Notes: a model not told the origin generated them from the sequence alone. A stretch of DNA of 64,000 nt from Lysinibacillus xylanilyticus (GCF_001183605.1 NZ_LFXJ01000010.1:947312-1011311); one strand, 5' to 3'. Positions 34,100 to 43,871 are shown, counted from the first letter of the stretch. Numbers and translations: made by a program.

Positions 34100-35224
34100 T
34101 CAGTGAGTTTTAAATCTACTAAGCTTAAAGAGTGATAAATCCTGCTTACTTTTTCCGTTTAGCGTTAAATCCGCTAGAACTTCACCAACAGCACTACTAA
34201 ATTTAAAGCCATGACCTGAAAAACCAGCTGCAATAACAATATTTTGATGCTCAGGTAAAAAGTCAATAATGAAATCTTCATCTGGAGTCATCGAATATTT
34301 ACATGGTTTTCCGAATTTCAATGCACCGTGTTGAGGCATAAAACGATTGATGAAGTTTTGTAAATCTATTGCATCCTGTTCGTCGAATGGGCGTAGCGGA
34401 TCGTTTGGGTTGACACCATCACCGCCATCATGTCTGCCAAGTTTTAGGCCAGCTCCATCAATACTTGGAAAACCATAGTATGCAGAATCGGCAAATTCAA
34501 AACAATAGGCCGGGAAAATATTTTCATGATAAAGTTGCTCATCAGCTTCAAACCATGCAAAGGTTTTTCTCGTTGGTGTAACGGGGATGGTGATGTCCAC
34601 TGTTTGTAGTAACTCAGTTGCCCAAGCACCAGCTGTCACAACTAAATGTTTAGCTTCATATATATTATTTGCTGTTTGGACACTGACTATTTCTCCCGCT
34701 TTGATGTTCTGTACTTTTTCATTTGTATGTAAGGTTGCCCCTGCTTCAAGAGCTAATTTTTTATAAGCGCGAATGCATGCTTCTACGCGAAGGACACCAG
34801 CAGTAGGCTCAAAGCAAGCAACAAAGTTTTCAGGTAAGGATAATCCAGGCCATTTCTCCATTGCTTCAGCCGCAGAATACTGCTCTATCGCTAAATCATA
34901 GAGCCTAGAACTTATTTTCACATTTTGAATGAATGAGTGGGTCTCTTCACCGACATTTAATACCCCTGTTTGTAAAAATAAAGCTTCATAGGTTAACGCT
35001 TCAAGCTCTTTCCATAATTCACCTGCTCTTTTGACAAAAGGTACATAGCTAGCTCCTTCACCATACGCAAAGCGAATAATTCTTGTTTCCCCATGATGAC
35101 TACCTTCTTCGTGAGGGGGATTAAATGCATCAAGCATCAAGACATTTTTTCCTGCCTTTGCTAAATTATATCCCGTTGCCATCCCCATCGATCCTGCACC
35201 AATTACAATCACATCGTAAATCAT
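34100..35224 (-). CDS. Monomeric sarcosine oxidase / N-methyl amino acid oxidase family
   Basis: 374 residues, as in monomeric sarcosine oxidase and SolA. It begins with the FAD fold V-I-G-A-G-S-M-G-M-A, has G-S-H-H-G-E-T-R-I-I-R near 41, and carries K-P-C-K-Y-S-M-T-P-D-E-D-F near 308, in which the cysteine matches the covalent flavin attachment site. It oxidatively demethylates an N-methyl amino acid with oxygen, giving formaldehyde and hydrogen peroxide. The exact substrate (sarcosine, N-methyltryptophan or other) is open. Monocistronic. Confidence 0.9.
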   Translation of the reverse strand: MIYDVIVIGAGSMGMATGYNLAKAGKNVLMLDAFNPPHEEGSHHGETRIIRFAYGEGASYVPFVKRAGELWKELEALTYEALFLQTGVLNVGEETHSFIQNVKISSRLYDLAIEQYSAAEAMEKWPGLSLPENFVACFEPTAGVLRVEACIRAYKKLALEAGATLHTNEKVQNIKAGEIVSVQTANNIYEAKHLVVTAGAWATELLQTVDITIPVTPTRKTFAWFEADEQLYHENIFPAYCFEFADSAYYGFPSIDGAGLKLGRHDGGDGVNPNDPLRPFDEQDAIDLQNFINRFMPQHGALKFGKPCKYSMTPDEDFIIDFLPEHQNIVIAAGFSGHGFKFSSAVGEVLADLTLNGKSKQDLSLFKLSRFKTH

Positions 35225-35302
35225 TTTAATCCCTACTTTTTTGCTCTAGTATAACAAAATAAAAGAAAAACGGACAGAAATTTCTGAAAAATATTTCGAG
35301 TA

Positions 35303-35340
35303 AGAAAAATGCACAATCTCTTAGGAATAGGAGATTGCGC
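35303..35340 (-). terminator. Terminator of the purine permease/deaminase operon
   Basis: 10-bp stem gcacaatctc / gagattgcgc (one G-U) with T's following on the minus strand. Confidence 0.8.
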
Positions 35341-35354
35341 ATGGACTTTAAAAG

Positions 35355-36707
35355 TTATTTCGTACTAGGTAATACTTTATTTAACAATATGGCCACTATA
35401 GCAGCTGTTGCTATTGGAGAGCCGAATAAGTATTGAACTGTTGTTGGTAATGAGTATAAGAAATCTTTAGGAAGTAATGTTAGGGCTAATGTTAAAATCA
35501 CTGGTACAGCGATTACATACATTTCCTTTTCACCGATGCTTTCATTTTTCATTACTTGTAAACCACTGATTGCAATAATGCCACAAACGATGACGAATAC
35601 ACCACCGATAACCGCTGAAGGGATGGCAGAAATAAGAGCAGCTAGTTTACCAGAGAAGCCGAATAAAATAAACCAAAAACCTGCAGCAATAAAAACACGA
35701 CGACTTGCAATACCTGTGATCGATATCACACCTGCATTTGTAGAATAGCCAGTGACAGGAGTTGAACCTAGTAATGATGCGATGAAGCAACCAATTCCTT
35801 CGCCGATCACCCCGCGATTAATTTGTTTATCAGTTAATGGTTTATCGATGACATTACTCACTGCAAACCATGTACCTGTTGTTTCTGCCATTAAGACGAT
35901 ATAAATAATCACCATTGTAATGATAGCTGAAAAATTAAACGTGAAGCTGAAATCTGCAAATGGAATTTGAGGCATACTAAACCATTTTGCTTGTGACACT
36001 GCTGATAAATTTAAAACACCCATAATATTTGCGGCAATACAACCTACGATTAAAGCGATGATTACTGAAGCTATACGAAATACGCGGCCTTTTTTATTGA
36101 AGACAGAGCCTAGCATAACGCAAAGGATTAGAACGATAGCTGAAGTTAAAGCTAAATAGATGTTTTGGTTAATAGATGCACCTGCCGCATTAAAAATGTT
36201 ATCACTCAAACCTACAGGCATTAATGAAAGACCGACTACAAAGATAATTGTCCCTCCGACAATTGGCGGAATGAAAATTTTCACGATTTTATTGAATATA
36301 CCTGTAAAACCTAAAATAATAACTAAGATGGCGCCGACTAAACTTGCTCCTAGCACAGTACTCCAACCAAGATCTCCACTACCACTTGCTGCATAAATAC
36401 CTACGATGGCCCCGATTGGAACATATGAAGGACCTTGAGCTATCGGTAACTTCATACAAAAGTGAGTTTGAATAATCGTTGCAATCCCGACCGCAATGAA
36501 AGTCGATTGAATCAATGCACTTGATTGACCAGATTGTAAACCGATTAGCATGGCAATTAAGAAAGGCACTACGTAGACATCCATTGCCATTACGTGCTGT
36601 AAACCAAGTAGGGCGGATTGGCCGAATGACACCTTCTCATCTGGTAAAACTGTTAACTGCTGAGTTTTCATTTTATCGTTAGCTAATTTGTTATGTTGCG
36701 TTTCCAC
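35355..36707 (-). CDS. NCS2-family purine (xanthine/guanine/urate) permease
   Basis: About 450 residues and twelve to fourteen transmembrane segments. A-Q-G-P-S-Y-V-P-I-G near 88 and A-E-T-T-G-T-W-F near 270 are NCS2 signatures (the glutamate in the latter binds the base). It is a proton-coupled nucleobase importer. The gene follows guanine deaminase by 40 bases on the same strand, so guanine, xanthine or urate are the likely substrates. The GTG at 36707 lies eight bases after gaggtg and is preferred over the GTG at 36719. Confidence 0.88.
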   Translation of the reverse strand: METQHNKLANDKMKTQQLTVLPDEKVSFGQSALLGLQHVMAMDVYVVPFLIAMLIGLQSGQSSALIQSTFIAVGIATIIQTHFCMKLPIAQGPSYVPIGAIVGIYAASGSGDLGWSTVLGASLVGAILVIILGFTGIFNKIVKIFIPPIVGGTIIFVVGLSLMPVGLSDNIFNAAGASINQNIYLALTSAIVLILCVMLGSVFNKKGRVFRIASVIIALIVGCIAANIMGVLNLSAVSQAKWFSMPQIPFADFSFTFNFSAIITMVIIYIVLMAETTGTWFAVSNVIDKPLTDKQINRGVIGEGIGCFIASLLGSTPVTGYSTNAGVISITGIASRRVFIAAGFWFILFGFSGKLAALISAIPSAVIGGVFVIVCGIIAISGLQVMKNESIGEKEMYVIAVPVILTLALTLLPKDFLYSLPTTVQYLFGSPIATAAIVAILLNKVLPSTK

Positions 36708-36747
36708 TAAGATGTACACCTCAAAATTGTAAATTTAGAATTTTTAT

Positions 36748-38115
36748 TTATGCTCTAGCGTGAACCTTATTTCCTTGTACCCAAACTTCACGAATATTTT
36801 CAGGGCGCACAAGATACATAATTTTTTGGAAGATATCCTGTAAATCTTCCTTGCTACCAAAAATAGGAAGTTTAGCAGAAGGTATGTTAGTATCGATGAT
36901 TTGTACATCCCACGTGTAGTTTTCTTGTAATCGACCAATGGGTAGGCTTAAGCTTTCTCCGCCACCTGCTGTTGCTAAATAAAATGCTTCATTAATCGTA
37001 ATACGTGAATTTTGGACACCACGTTTTTCAGCAGAAAGTGATGTATCGACACCGTCTTCAAGCATTCTAGATGACATGACTGCTTGTCTAGCATTATCGA
37101 ATAGGCTAGGCGAGAAACCGCCAGAAATATCTGACCCTAATCCGATATCAACGCCTTTTGCATGGAAGCGGGCGATTGGAATGACGCTATTTGCAAAATA
37201 AGCATTAGAAATTGGACAATGACCAATCGCTGTGCCTGTTTCAGCAAATAACTGTGCATCATCATCATTTAAGAAATTGCAATGTGCCATTACAGATTTA
37301 TCGCCTAATAGACCAAAATCATGTAAGGCGAAGGCATCATTTTTCTTAAAGCGTTCTTTTACGTAGCCATGCTCCCAATCGCTTTCACTACAATGTGACT
37401 GGATATGTGTATCGTATTTAGCTGCTAATTCTCCCAAACCTTTTAGAGCATCGTCTGTACAGCTTGGTATAAAGCGTGGTGTTACAACTGGATAAACTCC
37501 TTGCTTCGTTGATTTGGCTAATTCCTTAACAGCTAATATAAATTCTTCTGTATCTTTTAGTGCAGTTTGAGTATTTGCATCTCGATAATAGTCTGGATTT
37601 TGTTCAGGATCATCCATCACAACTTTCCCAACTAAACCTCGTTGCCCTTTTTCAGCACAAATTTTCGCTAATAGCAGGCTTGCTTCTTTATGGACAGTTG
37701 CAAAATAGAGCGATGTAGTCGTTCCATTTGCAAGAAGATTACTTACCAAATCTTCATAGACCTCTTGTGCAAACTCTAAATCGGAGAATTTGGATTCGAT
37801 AGGGAAGGTGTATGTGTTCAGCCAGTCATAAAGTGGAATATCTAATGCAGTTCCAGTTTGTGCCCATTGCGGTGCATGTACATGCAAATCAATAAAGCCA
37901 GGGAAGAAATATTGTCCATTGGCTAATTGATGAAAATTCTCTTTGTTTTGATATGTAGTTAGTAGATTTTGATATTCTGCATGCTCAGGAGCTACTGTTT
38001 TCGCAATCATCCCGTCAGCATTAATGAAGAATAAATAATCCTTTAAAATTTGTACTTCAGTAGAAGACTTACTTGAAAAAGCTGTTCCTTTGAAAATTAA
38101 CGTATATTCAGTCAT
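36748..38115 (-). CDS. guaD: Guanine deaminase
   Basis: 455 residues of the amidohydrolase superfamily. P-G-F-I-D-L-H-V-H-A-P-Q near 73 is the metal-binding motif typical of GuaD; later metal ligands are in S-H-C-S-E near 227, A-H-C near 265, and G-S-D near 314. It converts guanine to xanthine plus ammonia. Paired with the downstream purine permease. Upstream (38128-38205) are two inverted motifs, cgaacatt and acgaatatt, that loosely resemble PurR boxes; this is weak. Start at the ATG after aaggtgg. Confidence 0.92.
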   Translation of the reverse strand: MTEYTLIFKGTAFSSKSSTEVQILKDYLFFINADGMIAKTVAPEHAEYQNLLTTYQNKENFHQLANGQYFFPGFIDLHVHAPQWAQTGTALDIPLYDWLNTYTFPIESKFSDLEFAQEVYEDLVSNLLANGTTTSLYFATVHKEASLLLAKICAEKGQRGLVGKVVMDDPEQNPDYYRDANTQTALKDTEEFILAVKELAKSTKQGVYPVVTPRFIPSCTDDALKGLGELAAKYDTHIQSHCSESDWEHGYVKERFKKNDAFALHDFGLLGDKSVMAHCNFLNDDDAQLFAETGTAIGHCPISNAYFANSVIPIARFHAKGVDIGLGSDISGGFSPSLFDNARQAVMSSRMLEDGVDTSLSAEKRGVQNSRITINEAFYLATAGGGESLSLPIGRLQENYTWDVQIIDTNIPSAKLPIFGSKEDLQDIFQKIMYLVRPENIREVWVQGNKVHARA

Positions 38116-38286
38116 GAAAACCACCTTAATGTTCGTGTATTAATGAATGTATGGATTATTATAGGTCATTAAAACTGTTTCGTCTATATAAAAAACGAAT
38201 ATTAATGGAATTAAAGTAGACTTTTTGAGTAGACTTCACTATTTTTTTACAGATTTTACAGGCGTTAAGATGAATTATTGCTAGAT

Positions 38287-38782
38287 ATTTGTAAAACGTA
38301 TGTCATGCAGTTGATTGGAGTGGAGGCTGGGCGACTCCTTGGGGATAAGCAATAGAGGAACGAAGGCTAAAACCATCACGTCCTGTGATAACGCCGTCGT
38401 GACCAACAGCGTGCTGCTGACGCTGCGTTAGCCCTACGCTTTCGCGCAAGAAACATCTGTTGGCCCAAGCGGCTCATCGGACGCCCCCAGGAAGCTTTGC
38501 GCTGTGCGAAAGCGAAGCGACAGCAACAAATGCTTTAACTGCGCGAAAGCGAAGCGTCAGCAACAAATGTTTTCTGTAGCGCAAGCAAAGCGACAGCAAC
38601 AAATGATTTCTGTGCGACAGCGAAGCGTCAGCAACAAATGTTTTCTGTAGCGAAAGCAAAGCGACAGCAACAAATGTTTTCTGTGCGACAGCGAAGCGTC
38701 AGCAACAAATGTTTTCTGTGCGAAAGCGAAGCGTCAGCAACAAAGCGCCCAGCCGGAACGGAAATCAACCACACGTTATGGT
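38287..38782 (+). repeat. MITE-like repeat copy 6 (longest, module-expanded)
   Basis: Forward orientation. It starts with the tatgtcatg flank and gttgattggagtggaggctg, passes the cgaaggc/gccgtcg hairpin and the ggctcatcggacgccccc block, then has seven tandem ~34-36-bp modules from about 38500 to 38745, and ends gcccagccggaacggaaatc plus cacgttatgg. The modules vary between agcgacagc and agcgtcagc. Short frames within are by-products. Confidence 0.92.
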
Positions 38783-38886
38783 ATTTAGCCATGATATAGT
38801 TATTACAAATTTTATAAATAAAAAAACTACACATCAATTCGTTATTGTACAAATTTTGTGTAGTTCAAACTTTTGAAAATTAATGG

Positions 38887-39777
38887 TTATGAAATTGAGT
38901 CATTAATGATGTTAATAAAAGTATTAAATGTCGAAGATGTATTTTGTTCATTTTTTCGTGTGCAAAGATAAATAGGTCGCTGGATATCGATGTCTTTTAT
39001 AAAAACTCGCGCTACTTGCTGTCGTTGAATAAAGCTAGAAGCTGCGATGGATGGAGCTAACATCGTGCCATATCCAGCCGCAATAGCGTGAATGGATTCA
39101 TTGATGCCGTCCAGTTGTAGCCCTACTTTTGGTGGCGGGATCTTATGAACCTTACATAAAGCGTTTAAATATTCTTTCGTAGAGCTACCATCTTCTCGTG
39201 AAACGAATGGCTGCTGCATTAATTCGGCTAATGTCACTTTCTGCTCTGCCAGTGGATGACCAAATGGGACGATAAACCAATAATCGAGATTCATGAGAAA
39301 TTGATAATTTATATCTGGATGATGACCATCCTCTTTTACGATAAAAGCCATATCAGCCTTATAGTGTAGTAACTCTTCAATAACCTGCTGGGAATTAGCG
39401 GTTTTTATATGGATATTAGTTGTCGGAAAGGCTTGTTTATACTTTGCGAGCCATTTTGGTAATAAAAAATGCGATGGGACATGGGTAGAAGCAATTTGTA
39501 ATTCTTCATTACCTGTATTTTTTAATTGCTCTAGTTTGTTTTCAATATCCAACTCCAAATCAAATAAGCGCTGAGCCTGTTTAAATAAAAATTCCCCATT
39601 TTGTGTTAAAGTAATTCCTCGACCTTTTGATTCTAAAAGAGTTAAGCCTACTTCTTTTTCCAAATTTCTAATTTGAATGGTAACGGCAGGTTGACTAATC
39701 ATTAGAGCTTGCGCTGCCTTAGAAACACTATTGAGCTCAGCTACTTTTGTGAATAATCTAAGAGCATGTAAATTCAT
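38887..39777 (-). CDS. LysR-family transcriptional regulator
   Basis: 297 residues: winged helix at ~1-60 (L-F-T-K-V-A-E-L-N-S-V-S-K-A-A-Q-A-L) and a LysR substrate-binding domain at ~90-290. It is transcribed away from the MFS gene, and the 115-base intergenic region holds a perfect AT-rich palindrome, the usual arrangement for a LysR regulator controlling its neighbour. The ATG at 39777 is chosen over the GTG at 39789, which overlaps the gaggtgg site. Confidence 0.92.
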   Translation of the reverse strand: MNLHALRLFTKVAELNSVSKAAQALMISQPAVTIQIRNLEKEVGLTLLESKGRGITLTQNGEFLFKQAQRLFDLELDIENKLEQLKNTGNEELQIASTHVPSHFLLPKWLAKYKQAFPTTNIHIKTANSQQVIEELLHYKADMAFIVKEDGHHPDINYQFLMNLDYWFIVPFGHPLAEQKVTLAELMQQPFVSREDGSSTKEYLNALCKVHKIPPPKVGLQLDGINESIHAIAAGYGTMLAPSIAASSFIQRQQVARVFIKDIDIQRPIYLCTRKNEQNTSSTFNTFINIINDSIS

Positions 39778-39814
39778 TATGTATCCCACCTCTTATAAAA
39801 ATTTTTTATCCTTT

Positions 39815-39829
39815 TATATAAATTATATA
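39815..39829. promoter_or_regulatory. AT-rich palindrome between lysR and MFS genes
   Basis: TATATAA-A-TTATATA is a perfect 15-base palindrome with T/A ends, compatible with a LysR T-N11-A site. AT-richness makes chance occurrence possible. Confidence 0.35.
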
Positions 39830-39892
39830 TTAGATTTATTAATTTTCACTCTGTATCCTTTTAATTACAAAAGGTTTTTAGGGGGTGGGGAC

Positions 39893-41098
39893 ATGATGAA
39901 TCGACAGCACATCGGAATTTTATTTGGTGGAGTGCTATTACTTGTAGTGGCAATGGGGATTAGCCGGTTTGCATTCACACCAATTTTGCCATTTATGCGT
40001 CATGATGTCGGGTTTTCGTTTGAAGTTGCAGGGTTTTTAGCATCAAGTAATTATATTGGCTATTTCATTGGCGCTTTGTGGGCAGGATTTATCAATCGCC
40101 AAAAGAAGAACTTTTTATTGTTAAGTGTTGTTTTGAATGTCCTTTCTGTTGTTCTTATGGGAATCATTGAAATATATAGTGTTTGGCTTGTGCTTCGTCT
40201 GATTGCGGGCATTACAGGGGGACTTATTTTTGTATTAACATGTAGTATTATTATGGATTATTTAGCAAAGCATTCACTTACACGATGGTCAGGCTATTTA
40301 TTTGGTGGTATCGGATTAGGAATTGCTATCTCAGGTTTATTTGTACCTGCTTTTGAAGCGCGTTTTGCTTGGCAAGGTACATGGATCGGTTTAGGGGTTT
40401 TATCTGCTGTGTTTTTAGTGATGACATTTATACTTTGGAGAGATTTGGATGTACAGGATAGTGTGAAAACTGCTAAATCCTCTGATGCAAAAATGACAAC
40501 GGGCTTTATGCCATGGCTAATTGTCGCATATGGTTTTGAGGGATTAGGCTATATTATTACAGGCACTTTTTTAGTCGATATCATTCATAATATTCCTTCA
40601 CTACAAGCATACTCATCGTATAGCTGGGTTATTGTTGGGGTAGCGGCTATCCCATCAGCACCTGTTTGGACTGTATTGTTAGAAAAATTCTCTGCCATCA
40701 AAATTTTGTTTGTCGCGTATGTATTGCAAGTATTAGGTATCTTATTACCAGTCTATTCACAAACAGTATGGAGCGTATTATTATCGTCATTTTTATTTGG
40801 CTTAACATTTGTAGGAATTGTAACGTTAACAACCTCCTATGCACGTCAGCTATTCCCAACACAAAGCGGTCCAGTCGTATCATTGTTAACAACATTTTAT
40901 GCCTTTGGACAAATTATCGGGCCAATTATCGCGGGTCAGCTTGTGGCGGTTTATAGTAGCTATAAGGCAGCGCTTGTATTTGCAGGAGTCATTGTATTTT
41001 TTGCGTTGATTGTCATGTTATGTGGAAGATGGATCACTGTTAAACGACAGGCTCCTTTAGACAATGCTTTACCTATTAAAACTCAATCCAGTCCTTAA
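39893..41098 (+). CDS. YbfB/YjiJ-family MFS transporter
   Basis: 401 residues with twelve hydrophobic segments. G-M-G-I-S-R-F-A-F-T-P-I-L-P near residue 22 and G-F-L-A-S-S-N-Y-I-G-Y near 53 are hallmarks of the YbfB/YjiJ branch of the major facilitator superfamily. Substrate unknown. The frame extends upstream to 39731, but the ggggtgggg site and ATG at 39893 (or 39896) mark the start. Divergent from the LysR gene, its probable regulator. Confidence 0.9.
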   Translation: MMNRQHIGILFGGVLLLVVAMGISRFAFTPILPFMRHDVGFSFEVAGFLASSNYIGYFIGALWAGFINRQKKNFLLLSVVLNVLSVVLMGIIEIYSVWLVLRLIAGITGGLIFVLTCSIIMDYLAKHSLTRWSGYLFGGIGLGIAISGLFVPAFEARFAWQGTWIGLGVLSAVFLVMTFILWRDLDVQDSVKTAKSSDAKMTTGFMPWLIVAYGFEGLGYIITGTFLVDIIHNIPSLQAYSSYSWVIVGVAAIPSAPVWTVLLEKFSAIKILFVAYVLQVLGILLPVYSQTVWSVLLSSFLFGLTFVGIVTLTTSYARQLFPTQSGPVVSLLTTFYAFGQIIGPIIAGQLVAVYSSYKAALVFAGVIVFFALIVMLCGRWITVKRQAPLDNALPIKTQSSP

Positions 41099-41105
41099 AC
41101 TAGAA

Positions 41106-41137
41106 AAGCCAGAAATCCGTTTGGGGATTTCTGGCTT
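41106..41137 (+). terminator. Terminator after the MFS gene
   Basis: Perfect 13-bp stem aagccagaaatcc / ggatttctggctt, six-base loop, then gtgttttt. Confidence 0.93.
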
Positions 41138-41271
41138 GTGTTTTTACTTAAAGATGCCGTGCCTCAATCTAAATGATATAAAAAAATAAAATATAAGTCT
41201 ATATCTTTTTTTTCGTTTATGGAAAAATATGAATGTGCACAAAGGACGTAACGTTACGATTCTATACAGAA

Positions 41272-42036
41272 ATGAGTGATAGTATGGAGAGAACAATAAC
41301 GACAGAAGAGGCAATTAAACGCTGGGATCAACACGCAGAAAGCTTTACTGCAGATTATGATGAACATGGTGGCATACACCGTGAAGTATTATTAAATCCA
41401 GCCATTTTTTCATTATTAGAAGAGGTGAAAGGAAAAAGGCTACTAGACGCAGGGTGCGGAGAAGGCTATTTAAGTAGAATACTTGCTCAAAAAGGGGCTA
41501 TTGTTACAGCAGTTGATTATTCAGAAAAGATGCTAGAAATTGCTAGAGAAAGAACACATGAGGAAGTTCCTATACAATATAAACATGGAAATTGCGAAAA
41601 ACTAGATTTTTTAGTAGATGAACAGTTCGATGGTATTGTTTCCAATATGGTCCTTCAAGATTTAGAAGATTATAAGGCGGCTTTGAGTGAAATGTATCGT
41701 CTTTTAAAACCTAATAGTACATTCATCTTTTCAATTCTTCACCCTTGCTTTGTTACACCTAATAGTGGATGGCTAAGAAATGAACAACTAGACCAACAGT
41801 ATTGGAAGGTGCAACGTTATTTTTATGAAGGGGTATATGAACAGCTAGATTCTGATGAAAAAATCGTGCTTTACCATCGAACATTAACGAGCTATATGAA
41901 AGCAATTATTCAAGTAGGATTTTCTATAGAGGACGTTATCGAACCGATGCCTTCAAAAGAGATGCTGACAAAGTATCCTCGATTCGAGGAAGATTTGCAT
42001 TGTGCAGATTTCATAGTCTTCAAATTAAGAAAATAA
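41272..42036 (+). CDS. Class I SAM-dependent methyltransferase
   Basis: About 254 residues. L-L-D-A-G-C-G-E-G-Y-L-S is the SAM-binding motif I near residue 57, with V-D-Y-S-E-K-M-L (motif post I) near 80 and S-N-M-V-L-Q-D-L near 123. Substrate unknown; the C-terminus (S-I-L-H-P-C-F, near 154) resembles small-molecule methyltransferases. The start is uncertain: ATGs at 41272 and 41284 both lack a strong ribosome site. It is followed 13 bases later by the DUF6886-like gene and probably co-transcribed. Confidence 0.85.
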   Translation: MSDSMERTITTEEAIKRWDQHAESFTADYDEHGGIHREVLLNPAIFSLLEEVKGKRLLDAGCGEGYLSRILAQKGAIVTAVDYSEKMLEIARERTHEEVPIQYKHGNCEKLDFLVDEQFDGIVSNMVLQDLEDYKAALSEMYRLLKPNSTFIFSILHPCFVTPNSGWLRNEQLDQQYWKVQRYFYEGVYEQLDSDEKIVLYHRTLTSYMKAIIQVGFSIEDVIEPMPSKEMLTKYPRFEEDLHCADFIVFKLRK

Positions 42037-42049
42037 GGAGGGGAAACAT

Positions 42050-42571
42050 GTGCGCATATATCATGTCAGTGAGGAAAGTGATATTACAGTTTTTCATCCA
42101 CGATTACCGGATCGACTAGATTTAGATCCAGAAAAAGGTCTAGTATGGGCAATCAACGAAAAATGCTTGCCTAATTTCTTAACACCAAGAAATTGTCCAC
42201 GAGTTTGCTACCATATTGGTGTCGATACAACCGAACAGGATAAACAAGACTATATAACATCAGCATCATGTGAACATGCCGTCGTAATTGAAAGCAAGTG
42301 GTTTGAGACGATGAAAAATACGAAACTCTACTTATATGAGTTTGATATCCAAGGGTTTACACTACAGGATCAAAATGCTGGTTATTATACAAGTGAAACA
42401 ACGCAATATCCTATTGCTAAATTTGAAATAGCAAATTTATATGAGGAACTGTTTAAACGTAATGTTGAATTACGGGTAGTCGATAGCCTGTGGAACATCT
42501 ATGATGAAATTCAAAAAACAACATTGAATTGGTCGATGTGCAGAATGCGATTTGCGCAACCAAGAAAATAA
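42050..42571 (+). CDS. DUF6886-like protein of unknown function
   Basis: 173 residues, starting M-R-I-Y-H-V-S-E-E-S-D-I-T-V-F-H-P-R with a conserved-looking P-R-x-C-Y-H-I-G near 47 and R-V-V-D-S-L-W-N near 145. It resembles a small Bacillales family annotated as DUF6886; no function is known to me. GTG start directly behind aaggagggg; the ATG two bases earlier is out of frame. Second gene of the unit with the methyltransferase. Confidence 0.75.
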   Translation: MRIYHVSEESDITVFHPRLPDRLDLDPEKGLVWAINEKCLPNFLTPRNCPRVCYHIGVDTTEQDKQDYITSASCEHAVVIESKWFETMKNTKLYLYEFDIQGFTLQDQNAGYYTSETTQYPIAKFEIANLYEELFKRNVELRVVDSLWNIYDEIQKTTLNWSMCRMRFAQPRK

Positions 42572-42576
42572 TTAGC

Positions 42577-42615
42577 CAAGCCCCGTAAACGATAATGTTA
42601 CGTTTACGGGGCTTG
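42577..42615 (+). terminator. Bidirectional terminator
   Basis: Perfect 15-bp stem caagccccgtaaacg / cgtttacggggcttg with a nine-base loop, between convergent genes. Confidence 0.93.
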
Positions 42616-42621
42616 TAATAT

Positions 42622-43101
42622 TTAGACAGTAAGTACTAATGGGGTACTCTTAACATCAATTAATTTATTATCTTTATATGTAAATATGTATTCATAGTTG
42701 GCTGTTTCATCCAGCATTTTCGGTAAATAATATTTTAAATCTGCTATACCTACATTTTTAGGATGGAAAATCCATGATAGATCTTTCCAATCTAAAATGC
42801 CTTCTGCAACTTTAATCGGAGTCACATAATGATAGGATTCTGGTAATTCAGCAATAAAAGCATACATACAGCCAAAGTCGGTCGATCCATCGGTCCATGT
42901 TATTTTCCCTTTGTATGTAATATCCTGCAGTACAATGCCCGTTTCTTCTTTAATTTCTCTTAATGCTCCAACCAGTGGAGTTTCATCTTTCTCAATCTTT
43001 CCTCCTACACCATTCCAAGCTCCCATCCATTCTGGGAAATCCCTATTTAGCAATAATATTTGGTCACCCTTCTTAAGAAAACAAATTGTAAATTCAACCA
43101 A
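42622..43101 (-). CDS. NUDIX hydrolase (8-oxo-dGTP diphosphatase-like)
   Basis: 159 residues. The Nudix box is complete at ~32-54 (G-V-G-G-K-I-E-K-D-E-T-P, then R-E-I-K-E-E-T-G-I). The start T-I-C-F-L-K-K-G-D-Q-I-L-L-L-N-R and the family length fit MutT/YtkD-type hydrolases that cleave nucleoside diphosphate derivatives such as oxidised dGTP. TTG start eight bases after ggagcga. Confidence 0.87.
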   Translation of the reverse strand: MVEFTICFLKKGDQILLLNRDFPEWMGAWNGVGGKIEKDETPLVGALREIKEETGIVLQDITYKGKITWTDGSTDFGCMYAFIAELPESYHYVTPIKVAEGILDWKDLSWIFHPKNVGIADLKYYLPKMLDETANYEYIFTYKDNKLIDVKSTPLVLTV

Positions 43102-43342
43102 GTCTTGTCGCTCCTTTTAAATGATAAAACGAATTCAAATATAGATAATAAAATAGTAGCACAAATCAGTGAAATGGTTGTCCTACAAATAATAAAAAAG
43201 GGTGTATAAATCAATATTACTCATTAAAAAGAGAATAGAGTAGGTCATGGAAGTAATTTAAGTCATAGTAAGGGCTGTTGACGGAATTTTCAAATGAGCT
43301 ATAGTTGTGATTATACGAAATGGATAAAAATGAGGTGCGCAT

Positions 43343-43795
43343 ATGATTTTAATAAGTTCTTGCTTAGCAGGATTAAAGGTACGTTATAACGGAACAGATA
43401 GTTTAGATGAAAGAATTCAACGGCTTGTGTTAGAGAATAAAGCGGTAACTGTATGCCCTGAACTTATGGGAGGCTTTTCGACGCCTCGTGAGCCCGCTGA
43501 AATTGTTGGAGGAGATGGTGAAGACGTTCTTGCTGGAAAAGCAAGAGTGGTTGAAAAATCTGGCCGTGATGTCACGGAGCTTTATATTAAAGGCGCATAT
43601 GCAACATTACAGAAAGCACTCGAACTAGGCGCGACTAAAGTTATTTTAAAAGAGTATAGTCCATCTTGCGGCAGTGCAGTGATTTACAATGGGGATTTCA
43701 ATGGTACAAAATTAGTGGGCGTGGGCGTAACTACAGCATTACTAAGAAGAAATAATATTGGTGTTTGTTCTGAAGAAGATTTTATGGATTTATAA
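43343..43795 (+). CDS. DUF523 protein, TudS-like thiouracil desulfidase
   Basis: 150 residues. Conserved cysteines: S-S-C-L-A-G near 7, V-C-P-E-L near 38, and S-P-S-C-G near 109. The DUF523 family includes TudS, an enzyme that uses a [4Fe-4S] cluster bound by three such cysteines to remove sulfur from 2-thiouracil. The gene therefore may recycle thiolated pyrimidines from tRNA; this is knowledge of the family, not shown here. Monocistronic with its own terminator. Confidence 0.85.
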   Translation: MILISSCLAGLKVRYNGTDSLDERIQRLVLENKAVTVCPELMGGFSTPREPAEIVGGDGEDVLAGKARVVEKSGRDVTELYIKGAYATLQKALELGATKVILKEYSPSCGSAVIYNGDFNGTKLVGVGVTTALLRRNNIGVCSEEDFMDL

Positions 43796-43871
43796 ATGCA
43801 AATTTGATAGGGAAATATGTGCTTGCCTTAGAATATTATATTGAATAATATTAACTATATTTATATGGGAT

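Noticed and set aside
38116..38280. Purine riboswitch before guanine deaminase and purine permease
   Set aside because: The conserved purine aptamer core could not be found; only weak PurR-box-like motifs are visible.
38474..38852. Open frames inside the longest MITE-like copy
   Set aside because: Repeat-derived, low-complexity translation without initiation signals.
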